Shown here: positions 20,093 to 28,252 of the stretch, one piece after another
How positions within the stretch are numbered: the stretch's first letter is position 1
How the letters are laid out: each line of letters starts with the position of its first letter
Assembly: GCF_002165135.1 (NCBI RefSeq)
Contig: NZ_NFZQ01000001.1
Span: 124,001 to 188,000, forward strand
Length of the DNA: 64,000 nucleotides
Direction of reading: 5' to 3'
From: Pseudomonas sp. SID14000
Lineage (GTDB): Bacteria; Pseudomonadota; Gammaproteobacteria; Pseudomonadales; Pseudomonadaceae
The notes under the pieces: model-generated
Seen by the model: only the letters and a program-made list of their open reading frames with translations
Database searches by the model: none
Told to the model about the DNA's origin: nothing
Program-made: the position numbers and the translations under genes

Positions 20093-20257
20093 ATGAGCAA
20101 AAAGCCGAAAAAGCACGGCCCCAACAAGGCCAAGTCGATCATCGCCCAACCGCTGTTCCGCTGCCGCCAGGAACAGCCGAACAAGGGCAAAGGCAGCTAC
20201 CGCCGCGAAGCCTTCCAGTCGAGAGATTGGGAGGCTTCCTACTTTTTGGCAGCATGA
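20093..20257 (+). CDS. arfA: Alternative ribosome-rescue factor A
   Basis: This 54-codon gene encodes ArfA, which rescues ribosomes stalled on nonstop mRNAs together with RF2 when trans-translation fails. The family core is clear: QPLFRCRQEQPNKGKGSYRR at 19-38, including the KGKGSY ribosome-binding patch. The basic N-terminus begins MSKKPKKHGPNKAK. A strong intrinsic terminator sits inside the last quarter of the frame (20207-20247), before the stop at 20255. Most transcripts should therefore lack a stop codon, so ArfA itself is made from nonstop mRNA and removed by tmRNA tagging. The encoded full-length C-terminus is YFLAA, resembling the LAA degron of the SsrA tag. Confidence 0.92.
   Translation: MSKKPKKHGPNKAKSIIAQPLFRCRQEQPNKGKGSYRREAFQSRDWEASYFLAA
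20207..20247 (+). terminator. Intrinsic terminator inside the arfA reading frame
   Basis: The stem GAAGCCTTCC (20207-20216) pairs with GGGAGGCTTC (20229-20238) over 10 bp with one G-U pair and a 12-nt loop. It is followed by CTAC and five T residues at 20243-20247. The arfA stop codon is downstream at 20255-20257, so termination here yields a nonstop message. Truncated or RNase III-cut arfA messages are a known way of making arfA expression depend on tmRNA failure in proteobacteria. Confidence 0.85.
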
Positions 20258-20317
20258 AAGCATCGAAAGCGCAGGCATGATATGGTCGTCACCTGACCTG
20301 CAATTCTGGATCTGTGC

Positions 20318-21631
20318 ATGCTCCTCAGTCTTCTCCCCCGCTGGAAAACCCGTCAGCTGATCGCTGCCTCCAGTTTCATCCTGCTCGTGGCCTGCGCAGA
20401 AAAGCCCACCGCCGCCGATGCCCTGCCACTGGCCCCCGCGCAGCCCGCCCCGGTGGTGACCCTGCCCGGTACAACAGCCGACACCAGCACTGAAATCCAG
20501 CCCCTGCAAACCTTCGCGCAATGGCAGGCCGCCTTCCGCCAGCAAGCCCTGCAAGCCGGCATTTCGCAGAGCACCTTCGACCGCGCCTTCCTCGGCGTCA
20601 CCCCTGACATGGACGTGATCAAGGCCGATCGCAGCCAGCCGGAGTTCACCCGCCCGGTGTGGGAATATCTCGAAGGCGCCCTGTCGCCCCTGCGTGTGCG
20701 CAACGGCAAGAAACTGCTGGAGCAGAACGCCGAACTGCTGACTCGCATCGAGCAACGTTACGGCGTAGACCGCCAGGTGCTGGTCGCGGTATGGGGCATG
20801 GAAAGCAATTTTGGCCAGTTCCAGGGCAACAAATCGATAATCCGTTCTCTGGCTACCCTGGCCTATGAGGGCCGCCGTCCGCAGTTCGCCCAGGACCAGC
20901 TGATCGCCGCGCTGCAGATCATCCAGCATGGTGACATCCAGCCGGAGGCCATGCGCGGCTCGTGGGCCGGCGCCATGGGCCAGACCCAGTTCATCCCGAC
21001 TACCTACAACACCCATGCCGTGGACTTCGACGGCGATGGCCGCCGCGACATCTGGAACAGCACGGCAGACGCCCTGGCCTCGACCGCACACTACCTGCAG
21101 AGCTCGGGTTGGAAACGTGGCCAGCCGTGGGGCTTCGAGGTCCAGGTGCCGCCTGGCTTCGATTACTGGCAGGCCGATGGCGCGCTGCGCAAGTCGGTGA
21201 GCGAGTGGCTGGCGATGGGCGTGAAACTGCCTGCCGGTACCCAACTGCCAGTGGGCAGCAACCAGCTGTCTGCCGCCCTGCTGCTGCCTGCGGGCGCGCG
21301 TGGCCCGGCGTTCCTGGTACTGGACAACTTCCGCGCCATCCTCAAGTACAACAACTCGTCGTCCTACGCGCTGGCGGTGAGCCTGCTGGGTGATCGCTTC
21401 ACCGGCTGGGGCTTCATTGCCGGCAGCTGGCCGAAAGAAGACCTGCCACTCAGCCGCAGCGAGCGCATGGAGCTGCAGAACCTGCTGAACAGCAACGGGC
21501 ACGAAGCCGGTAATGCCGATGGCATCATTGGCGCCAATACCCGCAAGGCGATCCGCAATGCCCAGCAGGGGCTGGGGTGGCCGGCAGATGGGTATCCGAC
21601 CCACAAGCTGCTCGAGAGCCTGCGCAAATAG
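20318..21631 (+). CDS. MltB-family lytic murein transglycosylase with PG-binding domain
   Basis: The 437-residue protein cleaves the glycan strand of peptidoglycan to form 1,6-anhydro ends. A lipobox LVAC with Cys26 makes it a probable lipoprotein. The MltB/Slt35 catalytic domain (about 65-370) has Glu162 in VWGMESNFGQFQG and the AGAMGQTQFIPTTY and VDFDGDGRRDIW motifs. A C-terminal peptidoglycan-binding domain 1 (about 378-437; GNADGIIGANTRKAI) follows, which MltB itself lacks. It resembles the SltB3/SltG group of P. aeruginosa. The start is the ATG at 20318. The REP pair after it is shared with convergent ldcA. Confidence 0.92.
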   Translation: MLLSLLPRWKTRQLIAASSFILLVACAEKPTAADALPLAPAQPAPVVTLPGTTADTSTEIQPLQTFAQWQAAFRQQALQAGISQSTFDRAFLGVTPDMDVIKADRSQPEFTRPVWEYLEGALSPLRVRNGKKLLEQNAELLTRIEQRYGVDRQVLVAVWGMESNFGQFQGNKSIIRSLATLAYEGRRPQFAQDQLIAALQIIQHGDIQPEAMRGSWAGAMGQTQFIPTTYNTHAVDFDGDGRRDIWNSTADALASTAHYLQSSGWKRGQPWGFEVQVPPGFDYWQADGALRKSVSEWLAMGVKLPAGTQLPVGSNQLSAALLLPAGARGPAFLVLDNFRAILKYNNSSSYALAVSLLGDRFTGWGFIAGSWPKEDLPLSRSERMELQNLLNSNGHEAGNADGIIGANTRKAIRNAQQGLGWPADGYPTHKLLESLRK

Positions 21632-21632
21632 T

Positions 21633-21754
21633 GAGATTGCTGGGGGCGCGTTGCGCCCCTTTCGCGACACAAGGCCGCTCCCACAAGCGATAGCACTTCT
21701 CCTGTGGGAGCGGCCTTGTGTCGCGATGGGCTGCAAAGCAGCCCCGGCAATCTC
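21633..21754. repeat. REP inverted pair between convergent genes
   Basis: The arms GAGATTGCTGGGG and CCCCGGCAATCTC enclose two facing GCGACACAAGGCCGCTCCCACA units. The element begins 2 nt after the transglycosylase stop and its last 2 nt overlap the ldcA stop codon. It is the most symmetric REP pair in the window and could act as a bidirectional end signal. Confidence 0.87.
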
Positions 21755-22691
21755 AAGCCTTGAACAAATTTTGCTCCAACACCAATGTCTGCCTCCCGCT
21801 ATCCAGCATTACCTGAGCCCCCAACGGCAAGCACACATTCGGGTCACAATGCCCACTGCGCCACCCGGCCAGCACCGGCACACCCAGCGGCGCGAAGATA
21901 TCCTCCAGCAGGGGCGTCAACGCCGCAGTGGTAATCCCGGCAAAGTCCCCCACCAGCACACCCTTCACCCCTTCCAGCTTGCCCGCCAGGCGCAGTTGGG
22001 TCAGCAAGCGGTCCACCCGGTACAGCGGCTCGTTTACATCCTCGATGAACAGGATGCAGCCCTGGGTATCCAGCTCGGCAATCGTCCCCAGGGTCGCACC
22101 CAGCATCGACAGGTTACCGCCCAGCAGCGGCCCGCTGGCCACCCCATGCAACACGCTGCTCAAGGCGAACTCAGCAGGGTGCACGATCTGCTCACCTGCA
22201 CGCACACGCCCACCCAGCTGCGCCAGCAACGAAGCCTCGGTCGGCGGCAACTTGGCCCCCAACAGGTCGGCATTGAGCATTCCACCATGGAAGGTGACCA
22301 GCCCGGTATGCCGGTAGATCGCCGTGTGCAATGCGGTGATGTCGCTGTAACCGATCAGCGGCTTGGGGTTGCGCCGGATCAGTTCGAAGTCGAGCTGATC
22401 GAGCAGGCGCATGCTGCCGTACCCCCCACGCATGCATAAAATTGCGTCAATGGCCGGGTCGGCAAAGGCATCATGCAGGTCCTGCAACCGCTGCTGGTCC
22501 GGCCCCGCCAGGTAGCCCTGAGCCTGAAGGGTCCCTGGGTAAATGCGGCAACTGTAGCCTCGATCAACGAACCACTGGTTGACCTTGTGCGTGTCCAGCC
22601 GCGCCGCGCCCGCCGGGGCGACAATGGCAAAACAGGCATCACGCGGCAGCGCGGCGGGCAGGCTGGGTTGGAAGGTTTCGGCGCAATTCAT
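21753..22691 (-). CDS. ldcA: Muramoyltetrapeptide L,D-carboxypeptidase
   Basis: LdcA (312 residues, peptidase family S66) trims the terminal D-Ala from tetrapeptides during cytoplasmic muropeptide recycling. The Ser-Glu-His triad can be assigned: Ser in RGGYGSMRLL, Glu in FIEDVNEPLYR and His in WRSGHCDPN. AAGGAG lies 5 nt upstream of the ATG at 22691, so the longer frame starting at 22724 is not used. It ends at a REP pair facing the lytic transglycosylase, whose products would feed the same recycling route. Confidence 0.92.
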   Translation of the reverse strand: MNCAETFQPSLPAALPRDACFAIVAPAGAARLDTHKVNQWFVDRGYSCRIYPGTLQAQGYLAGPDQQRLQDLHDAFADPAIDAILCMRGGYGSMRLLDQLDFELIRRNPKPLIGYSDITALHTAIYRHTGLVTFHGGMLNADLLGAKLPPTEASLLAQLGGRVRAGEQIVHPAEFALSSVLHGVASGPLLGGNLSMLGATLGTIAELDTQGCILFIEDVNEPLYRVDRLLTQLRLAGKLEGVKGVLVGDFAGITTAALTPLLEDIFAPLGVPVLAGWRSGHCDPNVCLPLGAQVMLDSGRQTLVLEQNLFKA

Positions 22692-22778
22692 CGCGGCTCC
22701 TTGCAGCGCGTGTGGCACAAACAAAAATGCCGATGCCGCCCTTCGGCGCGCATCGGCATGCGTGGCTCTGTGCTTGGC

Positions 22779-23795
22779 TCAGAGCTTGATCTTGGCTTCG
22801 TGAGCTTGCTGGTCGGCGTGGTACGAAGAACGCACCAGCGGGCCGGAAGCGACGTTCTTGAAGCCCATCTTGTAACCTTCCTCGGCGAACCAGGCGAAGG
22901 TGTCCGGGTGGACGAAACGCTGCACCGGCAAGTGGCTACGCGACGGCTGCAGGTACTGGCCGAGGGTGAGCATGTCGATGTCATGCTCGCGCATGCGGTG
23001 CATCACTTCGATCACTTCATCGTCGGTCTCGCCCAGGCCGAGCATCAGGCCCGACTTGGTCGGTACGTGCGGCACCAACTGCTTGAACTTCTGCAGCAGG
23101 TCCAGCGACCAGTCGTAGTCCGAACCCGGGCGCGCAGCCTTGTACAGACGCGGTACGGTCTCGAGGTTGTGGTTGAACACATCCGGCGGCTCTTGCGCGG
23201 TGATCTCCAGGGCAATGTCCATGCGGCCACGATAGTCCGGCACCAGCGTTTCCAGCTGCACGCCCGGCGACAGCGCACGGATTTCGCGGATGCAGTCGGC
23301 AAAGTGCTGGGCACCACCGTCACGCAGGTCGTCGCGGTCCACCGAGGTGATCACCACGTACTTCAGGCGCAGGTCGGCGATGGCAATGGCCAGGTTCTTC
23401 GGTTCGTCCAGGTCCAGCGGTTTCGGCCGGCCGTGGCCAACGTCGCAGAACGGGCAACGACGGGTGCAGATGTCGCCCATGATCATGAAGGTGGCGGTAC
23501 CACCGGAGAAGCACTCGCCCAGGTTCGGGCAGGACGCCTCTTCGCACACGCTGTGCAGCTTATGCTTGCGCAGCAGTTGCTTGATGCGGTCTACCTCGGG
23601 CGACACCGGGATACGCACGCGGATCCAGTCGGGCTTCTTCGGCAGCTCGTCGGTGGGGATGATCTTCACCGGGATGCGCGCCACCTTTTCGGCACCACGC
23701 AGCTTGACCCCGGTTTCCACTTTTTTCGGCGCTGGGCGCGGGGTGGCATCCTGGGTAGGTGTCAGGTTCGGCACGGCTTCTTGCACAGTTGTCAT
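22779..23795 (-). CDS. lipA: Lipoyl synthase
   Basis: LipA (338 residues) is a radical-SAM enzyme that inserts two sulfurs into octanoylated proteins. The auxiliary cluster ligands are Cys84, Cys89 and Cys95 ([12 protein letters not shown]). The radical-SAM CX3CX2C ligands are Cys110, Cys114 and Cys117 (CTRRCPFC). The C-terminal RSSY serine ligand motif is present in LVRSSYHAD. The first 30 residues are a non-conserved, proline-rich extension. lipB ends 2 nt upstream, forming the operon ybeD-lipB-lipA. Confidence 0.97.
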   Translation of the reverse strand: MTTVQEAVPNLTPTQDATPRPAPKKVETGVKLRGAEKVARIPVKIIPTDELPKKPDWIRVRIPVSPEVDRIKQLLRKHKLHSVCEEASCPNLGECFSGGTATFMIMGDICTRRCPFCDVGHGRPKPLDLDEPKNLAIAIADLRLKYVVITSVDRDDLRDGGAQHFADCIREIRALSPGVQLETLVPDYRGRMDIALEITAQEPPDVFNHNLETVPRLYKAARPGSDYDWSLDLLQKFKQLVPHVPTKSGLMLGLGETDDEVIEVMHRMREHDIDMLTLGQYLQPSRSHLPVQRFVHPDTFAWFAEEGYKMGFKNVASGPLVRSSYHADQQAHEAKIKL

Positions 23796-23797
23796 AT

Positions 23798-24445
23798 TCA
23801 GTCGATTCCGCCCGTGAGGGTCGTCTGCTCAGCGTAGTCGAGGTGCTTGACCAGCTGTCCGCGCAGCCTTGTCCTGACCTCGTCGAGTTCGATCGGACCT
23901 GCCAGGTCGCGCAGCTGGGTCATCGCCAGCCCCGCATAGCCGCAGGGGTTGATTCGGCGGAATGGCGCAAGGTCCATGTCCACGTTCAGGGCAAGGCCGT
24001 GGAACGAACGGCCGTTGCGAATTCGCAGGCCGAGGGAGGCGATTTTCGCTCCGTCGACATAGACGCCCGGGGCATCGGGCTTGGCCACCGCCTGGACATC
24101 GTAACTGGCGAGCAGGTCGATGAGGGTCTGCTCGATGCGGCTGACCAGCTCACGCACACCAAAGCCCAACCGGCGCACATCCAGCAGCAGGTAGGCCACC
24201 AGCTGCCCGGGGCCATGGTAAGTCACCTGGCCACCGCGGTCGGTCTGCACCACCGGGATGTCGCCCGGCACCAGCAGGTGCTCGGCCTTGCCGGCCTGGC
24301 CCTGGGTGAAGACCGCAGGATGCTCGACCAGCCAGATTTCATCCTGACTGTCCGGGCTGCGCTGCTCGGTGAAGCGACGCATGGCCTCCAGCACCGGTTC
24401 GTAGGGCTGCAGGCCAAGATCGCGAAAACCGAGGCAGGCGGACAT
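23798..24445 (-). CDS. lipB: Octanoyl-ACP:protein octanoyltransferase
   Basis: LipB (215 residues) transfers octanoate from ACP to lipoyl domains, supplying the substrate for LipA. The [16 protein letters not shown] motif (70-85), the catalytic Lys134 in [10 protein letters not shown] and the acyl-thioester Cys168 in INPCGYAG are all present. The ATG overlaps the ybeD stop (TGATG), so translation is probably coupled. The length is typical. Confidence 0.96.
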   Translation of the reverse strand: MSACLGFRDLGLQPYEPVLEAMRRFTEQRSPDSQDEIWLVEHPAVFTQGQAGKAEHLLVPGDIPVVQTDRGGQVTYHGPGQLVAYLLLDVRRLGFGVRELVSRIEQTLIDLLASYDVQAVAKPDAPGVYVDGAKIASLGLRIRNGRSFHGLALNVDMDLAPFRRINPCGYAGLAMTQLRDLAGPIELDEVRTRLRGQLVKHLDYAEQTTLTGGID

Positions 24446-24720
24446 CAGAGCACCATTTTCACGATGCCGGTAGCGCGCAGGGCGCTGTTGATATCGTGCA
24501 GCTGGTTCTCGCTTTCGGCAATGATGTGCAATTGTACGGTGGTGTACTTGCCTTCCTTGCTCTGGCGCTCGGCCAGGGTGGAAAGGTCGACCTTGGCGTG
24601 CTTGCTCAGGATCTCGATCACCGTGTCGCGGAAGCCGACAACGGTGTCGCCGATGACCTTGATCGGGTAATCGTCGCAGGGGAATTCGATCTTGTGCGAC
24701 TTGACGTCTGGTTCGCTCAT
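24445..24720 (-). CDS. ybeD: YbeD-like DUF493 protein
   Basis: This 91-residue protein belongs to DUF493 (YbeD), a small ACT-like fold of unknown function conserved beside lipB. Landmarks are [14 protein letters not shown] and the C-terminal [19 protein letters not shown]. The stop overlaps the lipB start by one base. A regulatory or lipoylation-linked role has been guessed for the family from its gene context only. Confidence 0.9.
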   Translation of the reverse strand: MSEPDVKSHKIEFPCDDYPIKVIGDTVVGFRDTVIEILSKHAKVDLSTLAERQSKEGKYTTVQLHIIAESENQLHDINSALRATGIVKMVL

Positions 24721-24756
24721 GGCGGAAACGGCCTCGTAAGCCGTGGCAACAACAAC

Positions 24757-24779
24757 GCCCCCGCAGGATACGCGGGGGC
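24757..24779 (-). terminator. Hairpin after dacC
   Basis: On the minus strand GCCCCCGC pairs with GCGGGGGC over 8 bp with a 7-nt loop, followed by GTTGTTGTTG. It lies between dacC and ybeD, both transcribed leftwards. It looks like an intrinsic terminator or attenuator with a weak U-tract. Confidence 0.6.
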
Positions 24780-24793
24780 ATGCAGGTCACGTA

Positions 24794-25954
24794 TCAGTTG
24801 AACAACCCGTAGAAGAATAGACGGATGCTATCCCACATACGGCGGAAGAAACCACCTTCCTCGACGCCATCGAGGGCGATCAGGTCGGCGCTGTGAACCA
24901 CTTTCTCGTCCAGTTTGACTTCCACTTTGCCGATCACGTCACCTTTGGCGATCGGTGCGGTGAGCTGCGGGTTCATGGTCATCGAGGCCTGAAGGCGCTT
25001 CAATTGGCCTTTAGGCATGGTCAGGGTCAGGTCTTCGGCCAGGCCAGCTTTCACTTCACCGGTTGCGCCTTTCCAGACCGGCGACTTGGTCAGCTCGGTG
25101 CCCTTCTGATAGAAGGTCTGGGTTTCGAAGAAGCGGAAGCCATAAGTCAGCAGCTTCTGGGTCTCGGCAGCACGCGACTGCTCGCTGTTGGTGCCGAACA
25201 CCACGGCGATCAGGCGCTGGCCATCGCGAACGGCCGAAGCCACCATGCAGTAGCCGGCTTCGTCGGTGTGGCCGGTTTTCAGGCCGTCGACAGTCTTGTC
25301 ACGCCACAGCAGCAGGTTGCGGTTGGGCTGCTTGATGTTGTTCCAGAAGAACTCTTTCTGCGAGTAGATGGCGTAGTGGGCCGGGTCGACGTTGATGATC
25401 GCACGGGCCAGGGTAGCCATGTCGTGGGCCGACGAGTAATGGTCCGGGTGCGGCAGGCCGGTCGGGTTCATGAAGTGGCTGTTGGACATGCCCAGATCGG
25501 CAGCGGTCTTGTTCATCATGTCGGCGAAGGCATCTTCGCTGCCAGCGATGTGCTCGGCCAAGGCGACCGAGGCATCGTTACCGGACTGGATGATGATGCC
25601 GTGCAGCAGGTCGCTGACGGTCACCTGGCTGCCCACCTTGATGAACATGCGCGAACCGCCGGTACGCCAGGCGTTTTCGCTGACGGTAACGGGGTCGTTT
25701 TCACCGATCTGACCACGACGGATGTCCAGGGTGGCGATGTAGGCCGTCATCAGCTTGGTCAGACTGGCTGGCGGCAGGCGCTCGTCACCGTTGTTCTCGA
25801 CAAGCACGTTGCCGCTGGACGCGTCCATGAGTACGTAGGACTTGGCTGCCAGTTGCGGTGGCGCCGGCGTCATCTGCTCAGCCGCGAAGGCGGCAGGCGT
25901 GATCATCAGCAGTACGGGCAGGCAAAGTCGTTTGGCAAGGTTGGTGATGTTCAT
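24794..25954 (-). CDS. dacC: D-alanyl-D-alanine carboxypeptidase (PBP5/6 type)
   Basis: This 386-residue penicillin-binding protein removes the terminal D-Ala from pentapeptides and so controls cross-linking. A signal peptide ends near AFAA (25). The SXXK motif is SLTK at 64-67, SXN is SGN at 124-126 and KTG is at 226-228. The beta-rich second domain and a C-terminal amphipathic membrane anchor (about 370-386, WDSIRLFFYGLF) are visible. P. aeruginosa calls the equivalent gene dacC. It is followed by a hairpin and preceded by a REP pair that separates it from rlpA. Confidence 0.95.
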   Translation of the reverse strand: MNITNLAKRLCLPVLLMITPAAFAAEQMTPAPPQLAAKSYVLMDASSGNVLVENNGDERLPPASLTKLMTAYIATLDIRRGQIGENDPVTVSENAWRTGGSRMFIKVGSQVTVSDLLHGIIIQSGNDASVALAEHIAGSEDAFADMMNKTAADLGMSNSHFMNPTGLPHPDHYSSAHDMATLARAIINVDPAHYAIYSQKEFFWNNIKQPNRNLLLWRDKTVDGLKTGHTDEAGYCMVASAVRDGQRLIAVVFGTNSEQSRAAETQKLLTYGFRFFETQTFYQKGTELTKSPVWKGATGEVKAGLAEDLTLTMPKGQLKRLQASMTMNPQLTAPIAKGDVIGKVEVKLDEKVVHSADLIALDGVEEGGFFRRMWDSIRLFFYGLFN

Positions 25955-26137
25955 CCGTCTCTCGAAAATCGCTAATGGTCTGATGTTCCCTGGGCAAGAT
26001 CATGTACCCAGCGCCAGTCAGTCTAGTTTTGTGGCCGTAGGCCAAGCTCGCAATGTGCGGCTTTATGTCGCTGCGGGCAAAAGCCGACATTGTACATGGC
26101 CGCGCCCGGCAATTCATGACAAAACCGACAGTTTGGT

Positions 26138-26219
26138 GTTGCCTTCTTCGCGGGCGCGCCCGCTCCCACAGGGTTTCGCATGCCCCTGTGGGAGCGGGCG
26201 TGCCCGCGAAGAAGGCAAC
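26138..26219. repeat. REP inverted pair between rlpA and dacC
   Basis: GTTGCCTTCTTCGCGGGCGC faces its complement GCGAAGAAGGCAAC over 82 bp, with CCCGCTCCCACAGG cores. It starts 4 nt past the rlpA stop codon on the minus strand, so it probably protects or ends the rlpA message. Confidence 0.86.
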
Positions 26220-26223
26220 GCGG

Positions 26224-27225
26224 TCAGTCAGCTGTGACCAGCTTGGCCTGCCCCAGGTTCGCCAGGCGGATGCTGTCTTGTGCTTGCTGGATCTCGCCCT
26301 GGCTGCTGATCGGCCCCAGGCGCACGCGATGCAGGGTCTGCTGGTTACGCACGATCGAGCTGATGAACACTGGCGCGCTGACCATGCTGCTGAGCTTGGA
26401 GCGCAGCAGTTCGGCGGCGTCCGGGTTGGCGAAGGCGCCCACTTGCAGGAAGCTGCCGCCACTGCCGGCCGGCACGTTGTTGCCAGCCACCTGCACCGGC
26501 ACCACCGGTGCGGCATGCTGCTGAGGCGGCGGGGTCCATTGCTCGACGCGACCGGTACTGGCCGGGATCGCCTGTGTCTGGGCCATCTGCGGCTCTTTCA
26601 GCACCATTGGTGGCGTCTGGCCGCGCTGAGCCCACCACTGCTGCGGGTCGATACCTTCGACGCGCACGTGCGCGGTGCCGATTTCGGCATAACCGAGTTT
26701 CTTCGCCGCGGCATAGGACAGGTCGATGATGCGGTCGGAATAGAACGGGCCACGGTCGTTCACCCGCAGGATCACGCTGCGGCCGTTTGCAAGGTTGGTC
26801 ACCCGCACGTAGGCAGGAAGCGGCAGGGTCTTGTGCGCCGCGCTCATGCCGTACAGGTCGTACAGCTCGCCATTGGCGGTGTTCTGGCCGTGGAACTTGG
26901 TGCCGTACCACGACGCAGTACCCTCGGCGCGGTAGTTGCGCGAGTCCTGCATCGGGTAGTAGGTCTTGCCCAGCACCGTGTACGGGTTCGCCTTGTAGTT
27001 GCCAGTGTGCACGGTTGGTGTGGCATCGGGGATCTTGCTCACATCCACGTCCCACCATGGCGCACCGTCCTTGTGGGCCCGGTTGATGTCCAGGCCCGGC
27101 TGGGTGCGCACCACGTTGCCACTGCTTTGCTGGGTCGGGCGGCTGGAGGAGCAGCTGGCCAGCACCACGCCAACAGCGAGGCAGGTGAGCAGCTTGAAAG
27201 TGTTGCCAGAGATGATTACGCGCAT
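26224..27225 (-). CDS. rlpA: RlpA lytic transglycosylase lipoprotein
   Basis: RlpA (333 residues) is an outer-membrane lipoprotein that in P. aeruginosa cleaves denuded glycan strands at the septum. The lipobox VLASC places the acylated cysteine at 25. The double-psi beta-barrel (about 100-200) has the expected GTASWYGTKFHGQNTANGE and RVNDRGPF motifs, including the catalytic Asp. A C-terminal SPOR domain (about 255-330, FLQVGAFANPDAA) binds denuded peptidoglycan. Its start overlaps the sltB1 stop by one base. A proline/glutamine-rich linker separates the two domains. Confidence 0.95.
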   Translation of the reverse strand: MRVIISGNTFKLLTCLAVGVVLASCSSSRPTQQSSGNVVRTQPGLDINRAHKDGAPWWDVDVSKIPDATPTVHTGNYKANPYTVLGKTYYPMQDSRNYRAEGTASWYGTKFHGQNTANGELYDLYGMSAAHKTLPLPAYVRVTNLANGRSVILRVNDRGPFYSDRIIDLSYAAAKKLGYAEIGTAHVRVEGIDPQQWWAQRGQTPPMVLKEPQMAQTQAIPASTGRVEQWTPPPQQHAAPVVPVQVAGNNVPAGSGGSFLQVGAFANPDAAELLRSKLSSMVSAPVFISSIVRNQQTLHRVRLGPISSQGEIQQAQDSIRLANLGQAKLVTAD

Positions 27226-28235
27226 TACTTGACGCCCCGTGCTTGAACCAGCTGTTCCGAAAGCTGATGCACCGCCATGGCATACATCACGCTGCGGTTG
27301 TAGCGAGTGATCGCGTAGAAGTTCTTAAGGCCCATCCAGTACTCGGGACCATTGTCGCCCTCGAGACGGAAGGCGGTAACCGGCAGATCATCGCGCAGCG
27401 AATCATGGACCGACCAGCCAAGCGCGCGCAACTCCCCTACCGTTTTCACCGGTTCGATGCCGGTAGTCAGGCCTTCGTCAGCACGCCCACCGGCCACTCT
27501 GGCGCGGCTGACCACACCTTCGCCGGCCACCCAGCCGTGGCGCTTGAAGTAGCTGGCCACGCTGCCGATGGCATCGTCCGGGTTGTTCCAGATATTGATG
27601 TGGCCGTCGCCGTCGAAGTCCACCGCAAAGTTGCGGAAGCTGCTGGGCATAAACTGCGGCAGGCCCATGGCTCCGGCGTAAGAGCCTTTGAGCGTCAGCG
27701 GGTCAAGCTGCTCCTCGCGCGCCAGGAGCAGGAATTCGCGCAGCTCCTTGCGGAAGAATTCGGCCCGTGGCGGGTAGTCGAAGCCCAGGGTCGACAAAGC
27801 ATCGATCACCCGGTAGTTGCCGGTGTTGCGGCCAAAGAAGGTTTCCACGCCGATGATGGCGACGATGTACTGCGCCGGTACGCCGTATTCCTGCTCGGCA
27901 CGGGCCAGCACTGCCTCGTGCTGGCGCCAGAAGTCCACACCGCGGGCGATGCGCGCGTCGGTAATGAACATTGGCCGGTAGTCCTTCCACGGCTTTACCC
28001 GTTCGGCCGGGCGCGAAATGGCGTCGAGGATCGACTGCTTGCGCTGCACCTCAGCGAACACCCCCAACAGTTGCTCAGGGGCAAAGCCATAGTCACGGCT
28101 CATTTCGTCAACGAACTGGGCCACCTGGGGCGAGCCTTGGTAATCGCCGGCATGGGCCAGCTGTACAGCGCCGAACAGGCCCACCGCGCCGATCCACGGC
28201 GCACAACGGGCAGCCCAGTTACGCACTGCTTGCAT
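27225..28235 (-). CDS. sltB1: Soluble lytic transglycosylase B
   Basis: This MltB/Slt35-type enzyme (336 residues) has a signal peptide ending near AHA (29) and no lipobox cysteine, so it should be soluble in the periplasm. The catalytic Glu131 is in IIGVETFFGRNTG. AGAMGLPQFMPSSF and VDFDGDGHINIW complete the family signature. I use the ATG at 28235; an in-frame GTG lies four codons upstream. It sits 17 nt after rodA in the pbpA-rodA-sltB1-rlpA cluster, linking synthesis and cleavage of lateral wall. Confidence 0.94.
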   Translation of the reverse strand: MQAVRNWAARCAPWIGAVGLFGAVQLAHAGDYQGSPQVAQFVDEMSRDYGFAPEQLLGVFAEVQRKQSILDAISRPAERVKPWKDYRPMFITDARIARGVDFWRQHEAVLARAEQEYGVPAQYIVAIIGVETFFGRNTGNYRVIDALSTLGFDYPPRAEFFRKELREFLLLAREEQLDPLTLKGSYAGAMGLPQFMPSSFRNFAVDFDGDGHINIWNNPDDAIGSVASYFKRHGWVAGEGVVSRARVAGGRADEGLTTGIEPVKTVGELRALGWSVHDSLRDDLPVTAFRLEGDNGPEYWMGLKNFYAITRYNRSVMYAMAVHQLSEQLVQARGVK

Positions 28236-28252
28236 GAAGTTCTTCACCTTAT

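Noticed and set aside
20056..20280. 74-residue plus-strand frame at the arfA locus
   Set aside because: It is in another frame; the frame starting at 20093 gives a clear ArfA sequence with the KGKGSY core.
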